Assembly (NCBI RefSeq): GCF_005239225.2
Contig: NC_133295.1
Location: 4,526,001 to 4,590,000 of the forward strand
DNA: 64,000 nt
From: Populus alba
Taxonomy: Eukaryota > Streptophyta > Magnoliopsida > Malpighiales > Salicaceae
Reading direction: 5' to 3'
Shown here: piece after piece, positions 1 through 11,039 of the stretch
How positions within the stretch are numbered: the first letter of the stretch is position 1
Layout of the letters: each line of letters opens with the position of its first letter
Position numbers and translations under genes: made by a program
Notes under the pieces: model-generated
Database searches by the model: none
What the model was told of the DNA's origin: nothing
What the model saw: only the letters and a program-made list of their open reading frames with translations

Positions 1-471
1 AGAGTCAAATCCAAGAACCACATCAGCCAAATTTCCTACAAAATTCAAGAGCACCCAACAATCAACAACACCTTAAGAAACAACAAAAAGCAAAACAGAT
101 TGATCGATCAAGCATTCATAAGAATTGGTTACCATTTTTGTCAGGTAAAGACAAGGAGGTAATGGTGCAACCCAGATTGGTGATTTTGACCTGCATGGTC
201 CCATTGTTGAGTTCAAAGATTTGTGGTTTCTGATCTGCCATCACTCACTCACTTAACACGAAACTGAGACTTTGAGAAACAGTTTTTCTTTCGCTTCTTT
301 TGTTGTGGTTGGCTTTGCTTTGTTTTACAGTACTTGCTAGTTTTTGCCTGTTTGTCCTTTTATTGTAGTGCACAACTACAGCTGGTGTGCAAGGTTAAAC
401 TTTCCATAAAATAAATAAAAATATCTAAACAATAATAAAATCAATTTAGATTAATTTGATTGACACGTGAA
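1..471. repeat. Direct duplication, left copy (partner 4755-5226)
   Basis: About 470 bases match 4755-5226 almost base for base, with a 2-base indel near 391. The copy holds the epimerase exon 1 and its upstream region. Homology stops at the sequence cacgtgaat: here it runs on into A/T-rich DNA, while the right copy switches into epimerase coding sequence. The left boundary lies outside the window. Confidence 0.9.
133..241 (-). pseudogene. Aldose 1-epimerase exon 1, first copy
   Basis: Read on the minus strand this is a start codon followed by MADQKPQIFELNNGTMQVK and then an ITNLGCTITSLSLPDKNG segment. That is the conserved N-terminal beta-strand region of galactose mutarotase (aldose 1-epimerase), a cytosolic enzyme interconverting alpha and beta aldose anomers. 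A GT donor follows directly at 131-132. It is the same exon as at 4887-4995, carried in a direct duplication (1-470 versus 4755-5226). No second exon can be seen because the window begins here, so this may be the 5' end of a gene running off the left edge, or only a fragment. Family identity is clear; functionality is unknown. Confidence 0.6.
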
Positions 472-1226
472 TTAAAATATAAGATCATAATAATTTTATA
501 AAAAAATTTAAAAATAAATTATTAAATTTAAAATTTAATAACTAAATATCAAATGATAAAATAAAAAAATTAATTTAAAAAAATACGTTAAATAAAAAAA
601 ATCAAGTCAAGTTTAATTAACTTTACAAACCCATCAAATATAAAATGATATCAGGATTTAAAAGTTAAATTTGTTGAAAAAGGATATAGAAAAAAACTAA
701 AATTAAATAATAAATGAAAAAAAAAAAAAACACCAAGCCAACACTAGAAAATGAACAATAAAAAAAGGATCAAAATTGAAAACAAAATAAAATAAAATAA
801 AAATCTAAAAAACAAAATAAAGAAATGCAAAAGATAAAATAATAGCAATCAAAAAAATAAATACTAGATTGGATAAAAAGATTAAATAAAATTAAATGTT
901 GAGGGATAAAATTAAAAAAAAAACATTAAAATCAAAAGAAATAGAAATCAAAAGAAAATGAACCAAATACAAAACAATTACAAAATGAAGGACACAACTG
1001 AATTTTTAAAGGCTTGGCATGAATACCAAGGCCAATGAGAGAGACAAGAAAGGGAGGGAAAAAAATTCATCGTTGCTAAATCATTGCTAACCTAACCAAA
1101 CGCGTAACTCCAGCAGCTATAATGCCACCTTACGTGTCAGATGAGATGGGAGTTGCTAGTTTCTAGACACTAGAATACTCCTCATGTGCTTCTAGAATGA
1201 CATAGGGGACAATGACATGTGCATGC
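472..1226. other. A/T-rich intergenic sequence
   Basis: Low-complexity A-rich DNA with many short AAAATAAA runs up to about 970, then unremarkable unique sequence. I see no coding signal on either strand. Confidence 0.6.
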
Positions 1227-2446
1227 ATCAAACTTTTTAATTGATTTATTAATATTTTAATATTACAAATTATTAAACCGGCCCTAAGGACATATGAATA
1301 TTACAAAAAAAAAAACATGTTACAAAGAAGAAAATGCCCTCCTAAGCCACTCTTAGATTTTTTAAGTCAAATATTAAATATTTCATTTTAATATACAAAA
1401 AATATGTAAACACAACAAAACCTTTCTTTGCAAGGTCAATATTTTTGAGCTTTTACTATGCAAATATTATTTTACTATGCAAATAAAAGAAAAAAGACAC
1501 AAAAACGCCTAAAAGAAAGGCTAATTTTTTTAGCTTTTAAGGGCAACAAAGTATTTTTATTGCACATATAAAAAATAGTGAACGACTAAATTGTCCCCGA
1601 TCAATTAATAAATGGCATTTGGATCCCTTGAAAAAGATGATTTTACCCTTGTTGCCAAAACAATTATTAAGTGTAGTGAAGGACAAAATGGTCCATACAT
1701 TGTCTGGATCCACAATGTTTCTCCTCACATACCACATGAAAACACTAAGGCCTTTTAGTTTTTTTTTGTAATAAAGGGGTGGCTCATGAAGGTTTTTTGC
1801 AGAATAAAAAAAGGTCAGAAAAATAATATAAATGTTTTTTAAAAAAATTAAATGAGAATAGGATAATTGTATAAAAGAAAAAGAAAAAAAAAGGAAAAAT
1901 ATGAATCTTAATTGCCAACAAATAAAATATCAAATGAAGAAATTAAAAAAAAAACAAAAAAGAAATTGATATGAGTCTATCCAAACCAGCACACCAAATT
2001 TATAATCTAGTCGTGAAACTAGAATAACCTTGTGGAAAGCAAATTGAATAAAATTATAAAACTTAATTCTCAACTAACCTAATAATGAATGGACAAAAAA
2101 ATAATTTAAATCAACCTTGGTGAACCCATCAAGTCCATGATGACATGTGATTGGAATAAACTCACAAAAATAAAAGTTGCAAAAATAATGAATGACAATC
2201 TCTAATTGTCATAATCATATTATGTTTCATTTCTAATAGTGGGATTAGAGAATGATATCAGGCCAACATTGAAAATATTAAAATCTATAACATTTATACA
2301 AGTGTTTGATCAAGCAAGGATTAGGAGGGCATTTTCCTCTTTGTAACATGTTTTTTTTTTTTTTTTGATAATATTCATATGCCCTTAAGGCCGGTTTAAT
2401 AATTTGTATTATTAAAAATATTAATAAATCAATCAAAAAGTTTGAT
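1227..2446. mobile_element. Non-autonomous element with long terminal inverted repeats
   Basis: The left end (from atcaaactttttaattgatt at 1227 to about 1345) matches the reverse complement of the right end (2327-2446). The shared block includes the core attattaaaccggccctaag and a poly-A/poly-T tract, giving TIRs of roughly 115-120 bp. The interior has no credible ORF. The length and TIR size suggest a MULE-like MITE, but I could not define a clean target-site duplication. The left half (1230-1740) recurs in direct orientation at 63255-63785, and a decayed relative lies at 28560-29060. Confidence 0.7.
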
Positions 2447-2945
2447 TGGGTCATAGTCTATAGAGGCAACTAGATATGGCTAGAAACAGGAAGAAATAAG
2501 GACAATAGCATATAAGTTGTTGCCAGAATGAGTCCAATTTCACTACCTTTTTTCATGTCTCTTCACTGAAGAGAAAGATTGGTGACCATTTAAGGTATAT
2601 CCTATAGCAATTGTGGATTGACAAATCATGAAGAAAGGGGACATAGGCAATACAGTAGGGCTTATTCCATGGTCAAACTTGTTTGATGAAGATTCTACCG
2701 GGAACTTTAGTTGAAATTTTCACTTTGAAATTAGCTCTTGAGGTCAAGAATTTGTGAAGTAGAGAGGAATTGTTATGAATAGTTGGATAACGTGTGAAGA
2801 AAGGAAGCTTCAGCAGGGATGAAAAGGAGAAATAATTGTACACATTTCTGTATTTTACAAACAAAATCTTTTCTCTCTTGTTTTCTTCTATTTCTCAGCT
2901 TATTTCTTGCATTGTCAAGAGAGATTTTAATAGTGTGTATAAATA
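2325..2945. repeat. Inverted-duplicate segment (partner 62755-63370)
   Basis: This stretch is the reverse complement of 62755-63370 with only scattered differences. It includes the right TIR of the element at 1227-2446 plus about 500 bases outside it. The outer part has no recognisable gene. Its short ORFs are not conserved between the two copies because of indels. It could be the LTR or body of an unidentified element. Confidence 0.8.
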
Positions 2946-3252
2946 AAAAATAAAAACTTTATATTTTGTTGAGTAATGTTCCCAAAACAAGGCAAAAGCA
3001 CTGTCAAACTCGAGCTTTGATTTATCGGCCTCGGAGCTGGAACGACAGATCCTGTTAAAGAGAAGGTGTATAAAAAAGTTAAGTTGTCTGAAACAAGAAC
3101 TAAAAATCAGTTGACCATCATTCTCACAGCAGCAATTTTAAGAGTTTTTACAATCGAACGTGTAGTGTTGTGGAGATTTAGAGTCAACTTTCTGAATATA
3201 AAGCTGCTGATTTCCTATAACATTATTCACCTAAGTTAGCTTAATTAGTATC

Positions 3253-3280
3253 ACACACACACACACACACACACACACAA
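3253..3280. repeat. (CA)n microsatellite
   Basis: An uninterrupted run of about 14 CA units. Confidence 0.95.
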
Positions 3281-3439
3281 TTGCAATAGGCCTGTTGTCA
3301 TGATGCTTTGTTGTTCAACATCCATACCAACGTGAAACGAGAGAGAGCTGAGAAACTACGAAATTCAGGGGAAAACAGCTAAATCAATCCATTTTTCCTG
3401 CTTAATTGAGTTTTTCATTGTAATGCCAGCAAAAGTGAG

Positions 3440-4605
3440 GACTTCCATGACAAACAACAGCAAAAAATTACATTTCAGCACGTGAGCTGCCATGCCAAAT
3501 CCCATTGCTGCAAGACCTCGAAAACCAATTTGCTTCACAGAAGCGGATTTGGCTGTAAAATTGGCAAGGCCAGTTGCTCCAGGCTGTAGGATTCTGCACT
3601 GGCAGAGTACATTTTCCCAAACCTGGATATCAATTTTACAATGATGACAGCCAAACATCTACCACGCTAATTGTCAGCTTTAAAAACCAAGCCACAACGA
3701 CCTGTGAGAAAATTCACAACAAATACTGGGAGGTAAACCTTGAGCAGTGACATCATTAAGGTGCAGAAACTAAAACAATTCAAATCCATATATCTTCATG
3801 TGATTTTTGAAGATGGACAAACCTAACTCTAAAGCCAGCATGCCTATTTGGCTAGACTTTGGGACTTCCTAATTGATGGGTCTTGGGGCCTAAACTGTCA
3901 CGGGCAGTTCTGTGATTGTCTTAAACAGGGGTAATTTGTAATACTGACCAGTTAACTACTACACTATTGAGTACTTGAATGCCCAGCTGGCTCCACCTTT
4001 GGAGCACCTCCTTAGTGCACCTCTATCAGGGTACCCCCAAATTAGTCTCTTATACGCTAGTAACCCCACACTTTTAAATGAACTTATCAATGAATAAGAA
4101 TTTCAGCTATATGTTTTGAGACAGTGTGATGCAACCTATCTTAGGTGTGAAGCAACTATACTAGGTGTGACGCCAAAGAACCTTAGGTGTGATGAGGTTT
4201 TCTATCTTCTAGGTATTCTTCCTATAAATCCTACTAGTGTGATGCTGGTAGTGCTTTTATATTCACTCCACTTCAGCCTATAAACCCCATAATATCCTTC
4301 ATTTATTTTACCTAGTTTAATCACCCTGCCCTTAAAACATACCAAAACCTTCATCTATAACCTATTCTCTGAGTTCCAAACAATCAAATTTGATGCGATT
4401 GTAATCCTAAGAGATTTGGGTGCTGTAAATTGATGTGAAAGGGGAGATATTCTTTGAGCAAGAAACTAATTGATTAAATACTTGAACAACTCACACATCA
4501 CTGTACTAGTTTTACCAGAAACAAGCTGTTGACGAGCTGCATCCAAAAGTCGAAGAGGAACCCCAGTGATTTGGCTATTTCCAAAAATTTGAAGATTGAA
4601 TGAAG
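3440..4605 (-). pseudogene. Fragments of a class-II aldolase / hydroxyisobutyrate-dehydrogenase-like gene
   Basis: Two minus-strand pieces lie in the order expected for the large plant fusion protein with tandem hydroxyisobutyrate-dehydrogenase-like domains and a C-terminal class-II ketose-bisphosphate aldolase domain (Arabidopsis At1g18270 type). The upstream piece (about 4518-4592) reads VPLRLLDAARQQLVSG, like the end of the first dehydrogenase domain. The downstream piece (about 3450-3580) reads SVKQIGFRGLAAMGFGMAAH, a decayed Rossmann GxGxxG start of the second domain; the family has GFIGLGAMG, here GFRGLAAMG with the second glycine lost. Nothing else of the protein is recognisable, so this is a gene fragment. 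Assignment rests on remembered family motifs. Confidence 0.5.
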
Positions 4606-4754
4606 TATTGCATAATAGATGTAAGCAAATGCTTAAGACCCCATAGATTAATTCAGATCACTTGAGCATCAATATGAGCTTCATTAATTTGGAAGCTAGT
4701 GCAACAGCCATCAGCCAAATTTCAAGGGACTAGAATTACCAAGTATGGCTCAAC

Positions 4755-5226
4755 AGAGTCAAATCCAAGAACCACATCAGCCAAATTTCCTACAAAATTC
4801 AAGAGCACCCAACAATCAACAACACCTTAAGAAACAACAAAAAGCAAAACAGATTGATCGATCAAGCATTCATAAGAATTGGTTACCATTTTTGTCAGGT
4901 AAAGACAAGGAGGTAATGGTGCAACCCAGATTGGTGATTTTGACCTGCATGGTCCCATTGTTGAGTTCAAAGATTTGTGGTTTCTGATCTGCCATCACTC
5001 ACTCACTTAACACGAAACTGAGACTTTGAGAAACAGTTTTTCTTTCGCTTCTTTTGTTGTGGTTGGCTTTGCTTTGTTCTACAGTACTTGCTAGTTTTTG
5101 CCTGTTTGTCCTTTTATTGTAGTGCACAACTACAGCTGGTGTGCATAAGGTTAAACTTTCTATAAAATAAATAAAAATATCTAAACAATAATAAAATCAA
5201 TTTAGATTAATTTGATTGACACGTGA
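4755..5226. repeat. Direct duplication, right copy (partner 1-471)
   Basis: Near-identical to the left end of the window, including epimerase exon 1 (minus strand, start codon at 4993-4995, GT donor at 4885-4886). It ends exactly where epimerase coding sequence from a later exon begins, so 5226 is a rearrangement breakpoint. Confidence 0.9.
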
Positions 5227-5820
5227 ATCCAGCTCATCTGGATCCTTGACTTTTGCAGCATGCTTCAAACCTTCCTTTTCTTCCCCGCAGTCGAGCACAT
5301 AGTTATGATCATAAACCAACCTCGTGAATTGAAGCACCAACCTTCTTTTCGGTGGTGAAGTCAAAAGGAGTGCCCTAAACTGGCATGATTTCACCAGTTG
5401 GGACTATGTTCTGGTCTACAGGAGTAACATGAGATCCCCATATCTGAACTGATTGGTCAAGTATGTTCCCCGAGTTGTGGCCACCTAGGTTCCAGTAAGT
5501 ATGCTGAGCTAAGCTCACTGGAGTGGCCTTATTCTCAGCCACTGCTTCCATGTCAAGTCTCATTGTCATGCTTGAAGTTAGTGTGTAAGTTGCAGTTACA
5601 GAAAGATCCCCAGGGTAACCTGTTACAGGAGAAAAAGAAAATATCAATATCACACACACAACAAACAAAAATATATTACCAGAGAGAGAGCGAGAGAGAG
5701 AGGATACCTTCCTCTCCATCATGGCTGTGGTATTTAAAAGTAATTGATGGTTTTTCGCCTTTCTTATACTCTGCTACCTCCCATACAACTATATCAAAAC
5801 CCTTATGCCCACCTAAAGCA
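4887..5820 (-). pseudogene. Scrambled aldose 1-epimerase (galactose mutarotase) pseudogene
   Basis: Minus-strand epimerase exons occur in the wrong order. At about 5705-5815 a middle exon reads GGHKGFDIVVWEVAEYKKG, ending at a GT donor. At 5226-5622 a later exon follows an AG acceptor and contains ATPVSLAQHTYWNLGGH, the region with the catalytic-pocket histidine of the family, then VDQNIVPTGEIMPV. Just after PV there is an in-frame TAG where the family has a lysine codon before GTPFDF. A frameshift follows before YDHNYVLDCGEEKEG. The reading is cut at 5226 and joined to sequence carrying exon 1 (4887-4995), which should lie upstream, not downstream. The stop, the frameshift and the exon order all argue for a dead locus. 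Confidence 0.85.
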
Positions 5821-5829
5821 GAGAAAGTA

Positions 5830-6240
5830 GGAGAAATTTTTTATGCAAGACGACAATTTAAATAGGCATTTTATAGATACCAGACAATCAAACAGTAAAT
5901 AACACAAAGCTTAAGAAACGATCCAACCATAGCTATTAGACATTAAAAACCATAAGAAGAGAAAGTTGTATTGCTGATGTAATTTTTTCTATATGCAGAT
6001 TTCCTGACTCTTAAGAAAAGCAATGCAATCAGAAGGAGACATAGAGAACAAACTTAAAATCAAATGTTCCATCGAGAAAGAAAGAGAGAGAAATGCTGAG
6101 ACCACTTAGTTGATGAAACAAAGAAAACACGGAATTCTTTTCTACACTTAATGTTAGAAGTATTCATTTATGTCGTTGGTTGTAGCAACTAGAAAACATC
6201 AACTAGTGCAATTGACCTAGAATGGTTTCATTCATAGATT
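5830..6240. other. Intergenic, nothing recognised
   Basis: Moderately A/T-rich unique-looking DNA between the epimerase remnant and the retroelement debris, with no coding or RNA signal seen. Confidence 0.5.
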
Positions 6241-6265
6241 AGAGCAGGAGATATCCTGCCATACC

Positions 6266-6278
6266 TACTATCAGAGCC
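6266..6278 (+). other. tRNA-Met primer-binding-site-like motif, plus strand
   Basis: TACTATCAGAGCC differs at two positions from TGGTATCAGAGCC, the plant initiator-tRNA-Met primer site of retroelements and pararetroviruses. It precedes the plus-strand retroelement coding remnant. Confidence 0.5.
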
Positions 6279-6299
6279 TATTGGATCCAAAATGCAGAG

Positions 6300-7275
6300 T
6301 ATACTACAAATATCTTAAAACCTATCTATATAAATCTTAAACAAGCATCTTCCCCAACTTCACCAACCTTTTCAGCTGTTATTGAAAATATACAAAATGA
6401 GCTGAATATATTAACCTTAGAAAAACACTTTGTTTTTAATAAAACTCTCTTCAAAAAAGATTTATATTCTGCCTATAACTCTACAAAACGAATTTGGTTT
6501 TTCCAAAAAAATTTCCAACATAGAAGTGAGATACAAAACCAATTTTATAATTTCATTAACTTACATAAAATACAGATTCTATTCTTTGATTGGTTTGAAT
6601 TATATTATGCATCTGAACATCACATTACATATCATTTTGCATCTATTAAACATGCATGTCCAATCACATCAAGATTAAAAACCCCTGTATAGAACCTCAC
6701 CAGTGGATTCATAGTTGAGTCTGAACATCCACCTTTATAAAATATCCAAATAACCCACAACAACCAAACTGTAGAGGCAGCACCTTATAAATTCTCCATT
6801 GATGACACCATTTCCAATACAAAACACATCATTAACCAAAACAACTTTACAAATACTAACCTTAACACCTTGGGAAAACAACTTACAAGACTAGAAAAAT
6901 AAATACAAAGAACCACTACAAGTTCGGTAGACATTAAAACCTCAACTGACCTTAAACTAAAAAACTCAGTCTTCAAACTTTACCAAATTACAAAAACAAG
7001 CCAAACACAACTCCAAGATAACCAGATAGACTTTCTCAAAGCTATCAAAACACATTTAAAACACCTTGACAGTTCATCTTTAACTGTCCCAGATACACCA
7101 CAAACAACCAACCCTTCCACCTCCACAAACCAAGTCAGTACTCTACAAAAAAGCCTTGTGGAGTCTTCTGATGAAAGTACTTCTCCAAACCAACCTCTTA
7201 TCCTCAATAAACTTACATGGCAAACTCCCAAAACATCCACTGCTCCAAACATTTCCATAACTACTGTCAAATTTT
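6300..7275 (+). mobile_element. Decayed retroelement/pararetrovirus-like polyprotein segment, plus strand
   Basis: The plus strand has a protein-like reading with conserved-looking blocks, interrupted by stop codons and frame changes. It includes an aromatic-rich block around 6560-6610, an asparagine-rich NNFTNTNLNTLGKQL block around 6840-6885, and a long Thr/Ser/Pro-rich tail ending in a stop at about 7276. I recognise these as part of the polyprotein family of plant caulimovirid-like endogenous elements, in the region between the movement/capsid part and the protease. It is not intact. Minus-strand ORFs here are shadows. Exact viral-lineage placement is inference. Confidence 0.55.
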
Positions 7276-7312
7276 AAGTTATCTAATTTGTCTTCCTACC
7301 CGGACCCCAATA

Positions 7313-7325
7313 GGCTCTGATACCA
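7313..7325 (-). other. tRNA-Met primer binding site, minus strand
   Basis: The minus strand reads TGGTATCAGAGCC, an exact plant initiator-tRNA-Met primer site, just inside a CA-ending terminus (TCAAT on the minus strand). It faces away from the plus-strand remnant at 6300-7275. Confidence 0.75.
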
Positions 7326-7327
7326 AT

Positions 7328-8090
7328 TGATAGGGTATGCAAGGTATACTAGATAACAAACAGATAACTGGAATAAAAAATATAATAAATAAATACTCAG
7401 TACGTGACGTTGTTATACCTGAGAATAATCTAAAAGATCGGGTCACAGGTTTCCAGCCTATATACTGATTTTTTAAAAAGATCAAAGAAATAATATAAAC
7501 AGATTTCTGATGCGAATGAACAAGGCAAGACCAACAATGTCATGATCCTTGATCAAACACAGAACATACTTAATGTACATAAAGTTTAACAAGAATGTAA
7601 ATAATGAAAATAAAATCTTACTTAAATTTGTAAATTAACACAGGAGATATTGGGTACAAAGGAGAATTGATATAGGTTACAGGTTATGAGTTACAATGTA
7701 GAATAAGGTTTTTTCTCTGGGAAAAATGATAGTCTGTCTTCTGAAGAATTTGGAGTCCTCTTTTATAGACGAGTTGGCATGGAAGAGGCCAAAATGCCTG
7801 GTTGGAAGAGCTTGGAGATCCCATGTGAACCCATGTGGTGTTGTCTGCCATGATTAGGTGGTGACAGAAAAGGAAGATGCCCATATTTTTTATGGGACTT
7901 TCATATGTTGTCTTGTTGCTACCGACACTGGTTTTGTCTGTTTGTAGTAGCAGCAACAAGTAATATTTGTAAAAAGAAAGCCTTAAACAAACAGGCTTAA
8001 AATAAAAAGAGACTCAAAACAGGTGAGTCTAAAATAGGGCTCTTAAACAGATGAGCCTGAGAAAGTTTGAAAAATACTCTTTTAAAAAAA
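7328..8090 (-). mobile_element. LTR or leader/promoter region of a minus-strand retroelement
   Basis: The sequence lies immediately upstream (minus sense) of the primer site and starts with TGATAGGGTATGC on the plus strand, so on the minus strand it ends in CA as LTRs do. A TATA box (minus TATAAAA, 7761-7767) sits about 440 bases upstream of the primer site. No second LTR copy was found in the window, so it may be a solo LTR or the leader of an integrated pararetrovirus-like sequence. Confidence 0.5.
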
Positions 8091-8870
8091 AATATATTTA
8101 GATTTACTTAATGTCGCTTGATAGGTGGTAAAATACCAAAACAATCATCTTCATTATCAGGTTTGGTGATAAGGGATATTGATAACAGAAGGGATTTTGG
8201 AAATTCTTCCTAAATCTATTGTACTGGAAGAAGAAGAGGCTTCTGAGAACCTGGAACTTGTAGAGTGACAATGGAAAGATAGTTTGACTTTGTCATCTGT
8301 GTATTGGGTAATGTTTTTTATTTCAACATTGGGTTGAGGTGGTTGAGGCTTTTCTGATGGTGCTGCACCTTCAAGGATCCAATCTTCTAGAAAGGATATG
8401 TCTTGCCATTGGATGGCTTTTGGAACAACAGTGTTTGAGCGGGATAAATCTGTTTGTAGGAGGAGTGTTTCTCCTTTTTATGATTGGAATTTGTGTTTGC
8501 TAGCAAAGGCTGAGAATATGGCTTTGTAGTGAATTTTAAATATGAAAGCAACAGGGATAGATCCTTCTAGCATGTCATAATTATAGGTCTTTATTTGTAG
8601 TAGCATACTCTGCAGAATATTTTTGTCTTTGAGAGATATGGTTATGTTTGGATAACAATCACAAGATACAGGGCTACTGCAATGGCTAGGCTCAATAGAA
8701 CTAAGGAGAGAGTCTTGGAAGTTTTGAAATCGAGCATCCCTTAGGATAGCTAGGATGAAGGTGTTTAGACCTTCTTTTGTAAGGGGTTTTATTTCGACTT
8801 GGACAAGGCCAACATGAATATATTTGTAGTTTCTGGCTAGATGTTTTTGTAAGGACTTTTAAGAAAGGAG
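8090..8870 (-). mobile_element. Movement-protein-like remnant, minus strand
   Basis: Read on the minus strand, the segment contains YKYIHVGLVQVEIKPLT followed by LRDARFQNF and a long conserved-looking stretch. This matches the 30K-superfamily movement-protein region of plant pararetrovirus-like polyproteins. A stop falls inside it around 8480 and further breaks lie near the 3' end, so it is not functional. Its orientation is opposite to the capsid-like remnant that begins just to the right. Confidence 0.6.
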
Positions 8871-9189
8871 TTGGATGGTTTCAAAAGGTTTTGTAAGCTA
8901 AATATCTCATTCCTCAGTTTTAATAGTAAAATCTGTTTTGAAAATATCATATTTAGATTTTTGAAAAATCTGGGTTTGAGAAATTTTTGGGATTTTTCAA
9001 TCATCAATGTTTTTTGTAAAATTTTCAATAGTTATTTCTTCACTTTGAACAATTCTTCTGCTTTCAGAAGATTCAAAACCCCTCCTTTCTTTACAACAAC
9101 CCAGTTTTCCAAAAACCAAATCCAAATATATTTTCAAAACTATTTTTCAAAATATTCTAACTATGGAAGAAGGATTTTATCATGAAAAC

Positions 9190-10090
9190 CCTTCCATTGC
9201 TGCTTCCAAAATTTTCCCTCCAAATTGGTACTACAAACCCTGAAATCTAGCCAAACCACAGTCCTATTATGCCGCAATCCTTGAGATCACTAATTCTGTC
9301 AAGTTCAAACACTTCAAACTTCATTCCGATCACACTGAACCGGCATATTCTACATGTATCATTCACAAAATCATTCACCTTAAAGACTGGGGACAACCCC
9401 TACATCAACCTTTTTCCTTCCCCATACACTTCCGTACAAACCCTCAGGACTTCAATACCACCTATACGTATTGGGATTACCAACAGACATGGTTCAATGC
9501 CTTCCTCTTACAAAATTCAAACCATAGTCATTCTTGGCTTTTCTACTTCCATAATGACATGAATACTACAAACCTCCCCCTTTGGTTCCTCTAATGGTGG
9601 GACTACTATGGTTGTCATGTTGATTACCTCAAAGACCATCCTTTGGTTGAAAACGACTACCTCCATTTCAAAAACAACTTTTAATCAGCCCCTTCTCAAA
9701 GAAAGTTCTCTTCCTTGCTCATTTTCTGTACAAAATTTTTTGTGCCATAGGTATGTTCATGGTTCTATGATTATAATCTATAAAACGGACATCCAGTTCT
9801 GGTTCGCAAGTTCAAAATCAAATGGTGGGATTCTTTTGCAACTGAATCCAAAAGTTCCAAATTAGCAGTTATGGAATGGTTACAAAAACATCAAACAGCT
9901 CCCATCATTGATCATTATCCTCAATCAAAGTTTCTAGCCAGAAAGGCTCAAACGACAGCTCTTCTTGCCTCTACTAGAACTGAGGAAGAATACCTACAAA
10001 TAGTCCAAAGCATTATACAAAGCCAAGACCCGAAAACGGTATTGTCCCAATCCAGCTCATCTGGATCGATATCTCCTGCCATTTCCCCTG
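9190..10090 (+). mobile_element. Capsid-region-like polyprotein remnant, plus strand
   Basis: On the plus strand a protein-like reading starts near a YYKP block at about 9229 and includes a YTYWDY block (about 9465-9485), a SWLFYF block (about 9530-9550) and a WFL-WWDYYG block (about 9583-9610). In-frame stops and frame shifts occur at several points. It ends in a clean plus-strand ORF (9871-10209) whose tail is not conserved. These blocks belong to the same element family as 8090-8870 but lie on the opposite strand, so the element has been broken and inverted. Confidence 0.6.
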
Positions 10091-10099
10091 GTAGTTGTA

Positions 10100-10370
10100 A
10101 TTTTTTTTTGCTTTTTATTAATAAAAAAGCTAAATCATATGGCGAAAACATTGTATCTTTCCTCACAAAACACTATAGATTGCTACAAATCATTTTGTTC
10201 AGTCTCTAAGTTTTTCCCGTCATGAAATATTTGCTTTATCATAACTTTAGTTTATATTATTTATCTAGTATTGATTCACAATTATAACACTATTAAATAT
10301 ATTTGTTTTATAAATCCGCAGCAGCACACAAGCATGTGACATCGTGGCTTTATAAAGGATAGCTTCTGGT
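10100..10370. repeat. Degenerate relative of the hairpin repeat at 42.7-44.6 kb
   Basis: The stretch caaaacactatagattgcta at about 10167 recurs at 44256-44284. A downstream aaatccgcagcagcacacaagcatg resembles 44550-44575. It is probably a decayed copy of the same Helitron-associated sequence. Confidence 0.45.
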
Positions 10371-10759
10371 GGGACACGTTAATAAAGTGTTCAAAAAGAG
10401 TGCCAAAAGCCATTGTCTCTAGCCAATCGATTCCTTTATTCTCAGTGAGTTAAAAAGGCAAACTTGACCTATAAGATCTTCAATCAAAATTCGGTCACAT
10501 CTCCATAGGTGCTTAAGAAAAATTGTTCAGGACAGATCAAAGCATTTTGGGGAAAGAATTATCCATGGCATCATGGGTGGGTGTCTTTCTCTTACTGGGA
10601 CGAGATGTAGGATTCTCTTTACTCATTGAAAAGACTTCGAGTTTTTGGAGCATGAAAATTGACCATGAAAGCTTTTAAAAATCTAAGAAGCCCAAAATAA
10701 CTTGAATATTAAACATGATATATGGGAGTTAATTTGAGAAACTCACAACTTTGTGTGAT

Positions 10760-10762
<3 letters not shown>

Positions 10763-10805
<43 letters not shown>
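10763..10805. repeat. (TA)n microsatellite
   Basis: An uninterrupted AT dinucleotide run of about 42 bases. Confidence 0.95.
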
Positions 10806-10812
<7 letters not shown>

Positions 10813-11039
10813 AATAATATAAATTATATTTTAACATCTCATCTAACAGTTTAAATTTTTAAGTAAGATAGTTCTTTAATAAGATATAAGAGCTTTATTA
10901 ATCAAACAGTTATGATTTCAAATCTTACCAGCCATATTTTTTTTGGGTATGTATAAATTTTAAACTTAAAAAATTTTCTCTTGAAATTTGCAGCATAAAT
11001 CATTAAAAGCTTAAATCATTGGAAGGCCAAGTTATGATC

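Noticed and set aside
3250..3290. CRISPR-like or other short-period array
   Set aside because: It is a plain CA microsatellite; no spacer-repeat pattern exists anywhere in the window.
5563..5865. Plus-strand ORF of 100 aa
   Set aside because: It is antisense to clear epimerase exons on the minus strand and has no family resemblance.
6785..7485. Minus-strand ORFs rich in Val and Leu
   Set aside because: They lie opposite the plus-strand retroelement remnant, whose Thr/Asn/Pro-rich coding explains the composition.
5226..10070. An identical 19-base stretch (aatccagctcatctggatc) at the epimerase breakpoint and in the retroelement remnant at about 10050
   Set aside because: It encodes DPDELD on the minus strand in both places and is short and partly palindromic; flanks share nothing, so coincidence is likelier than a common junction.
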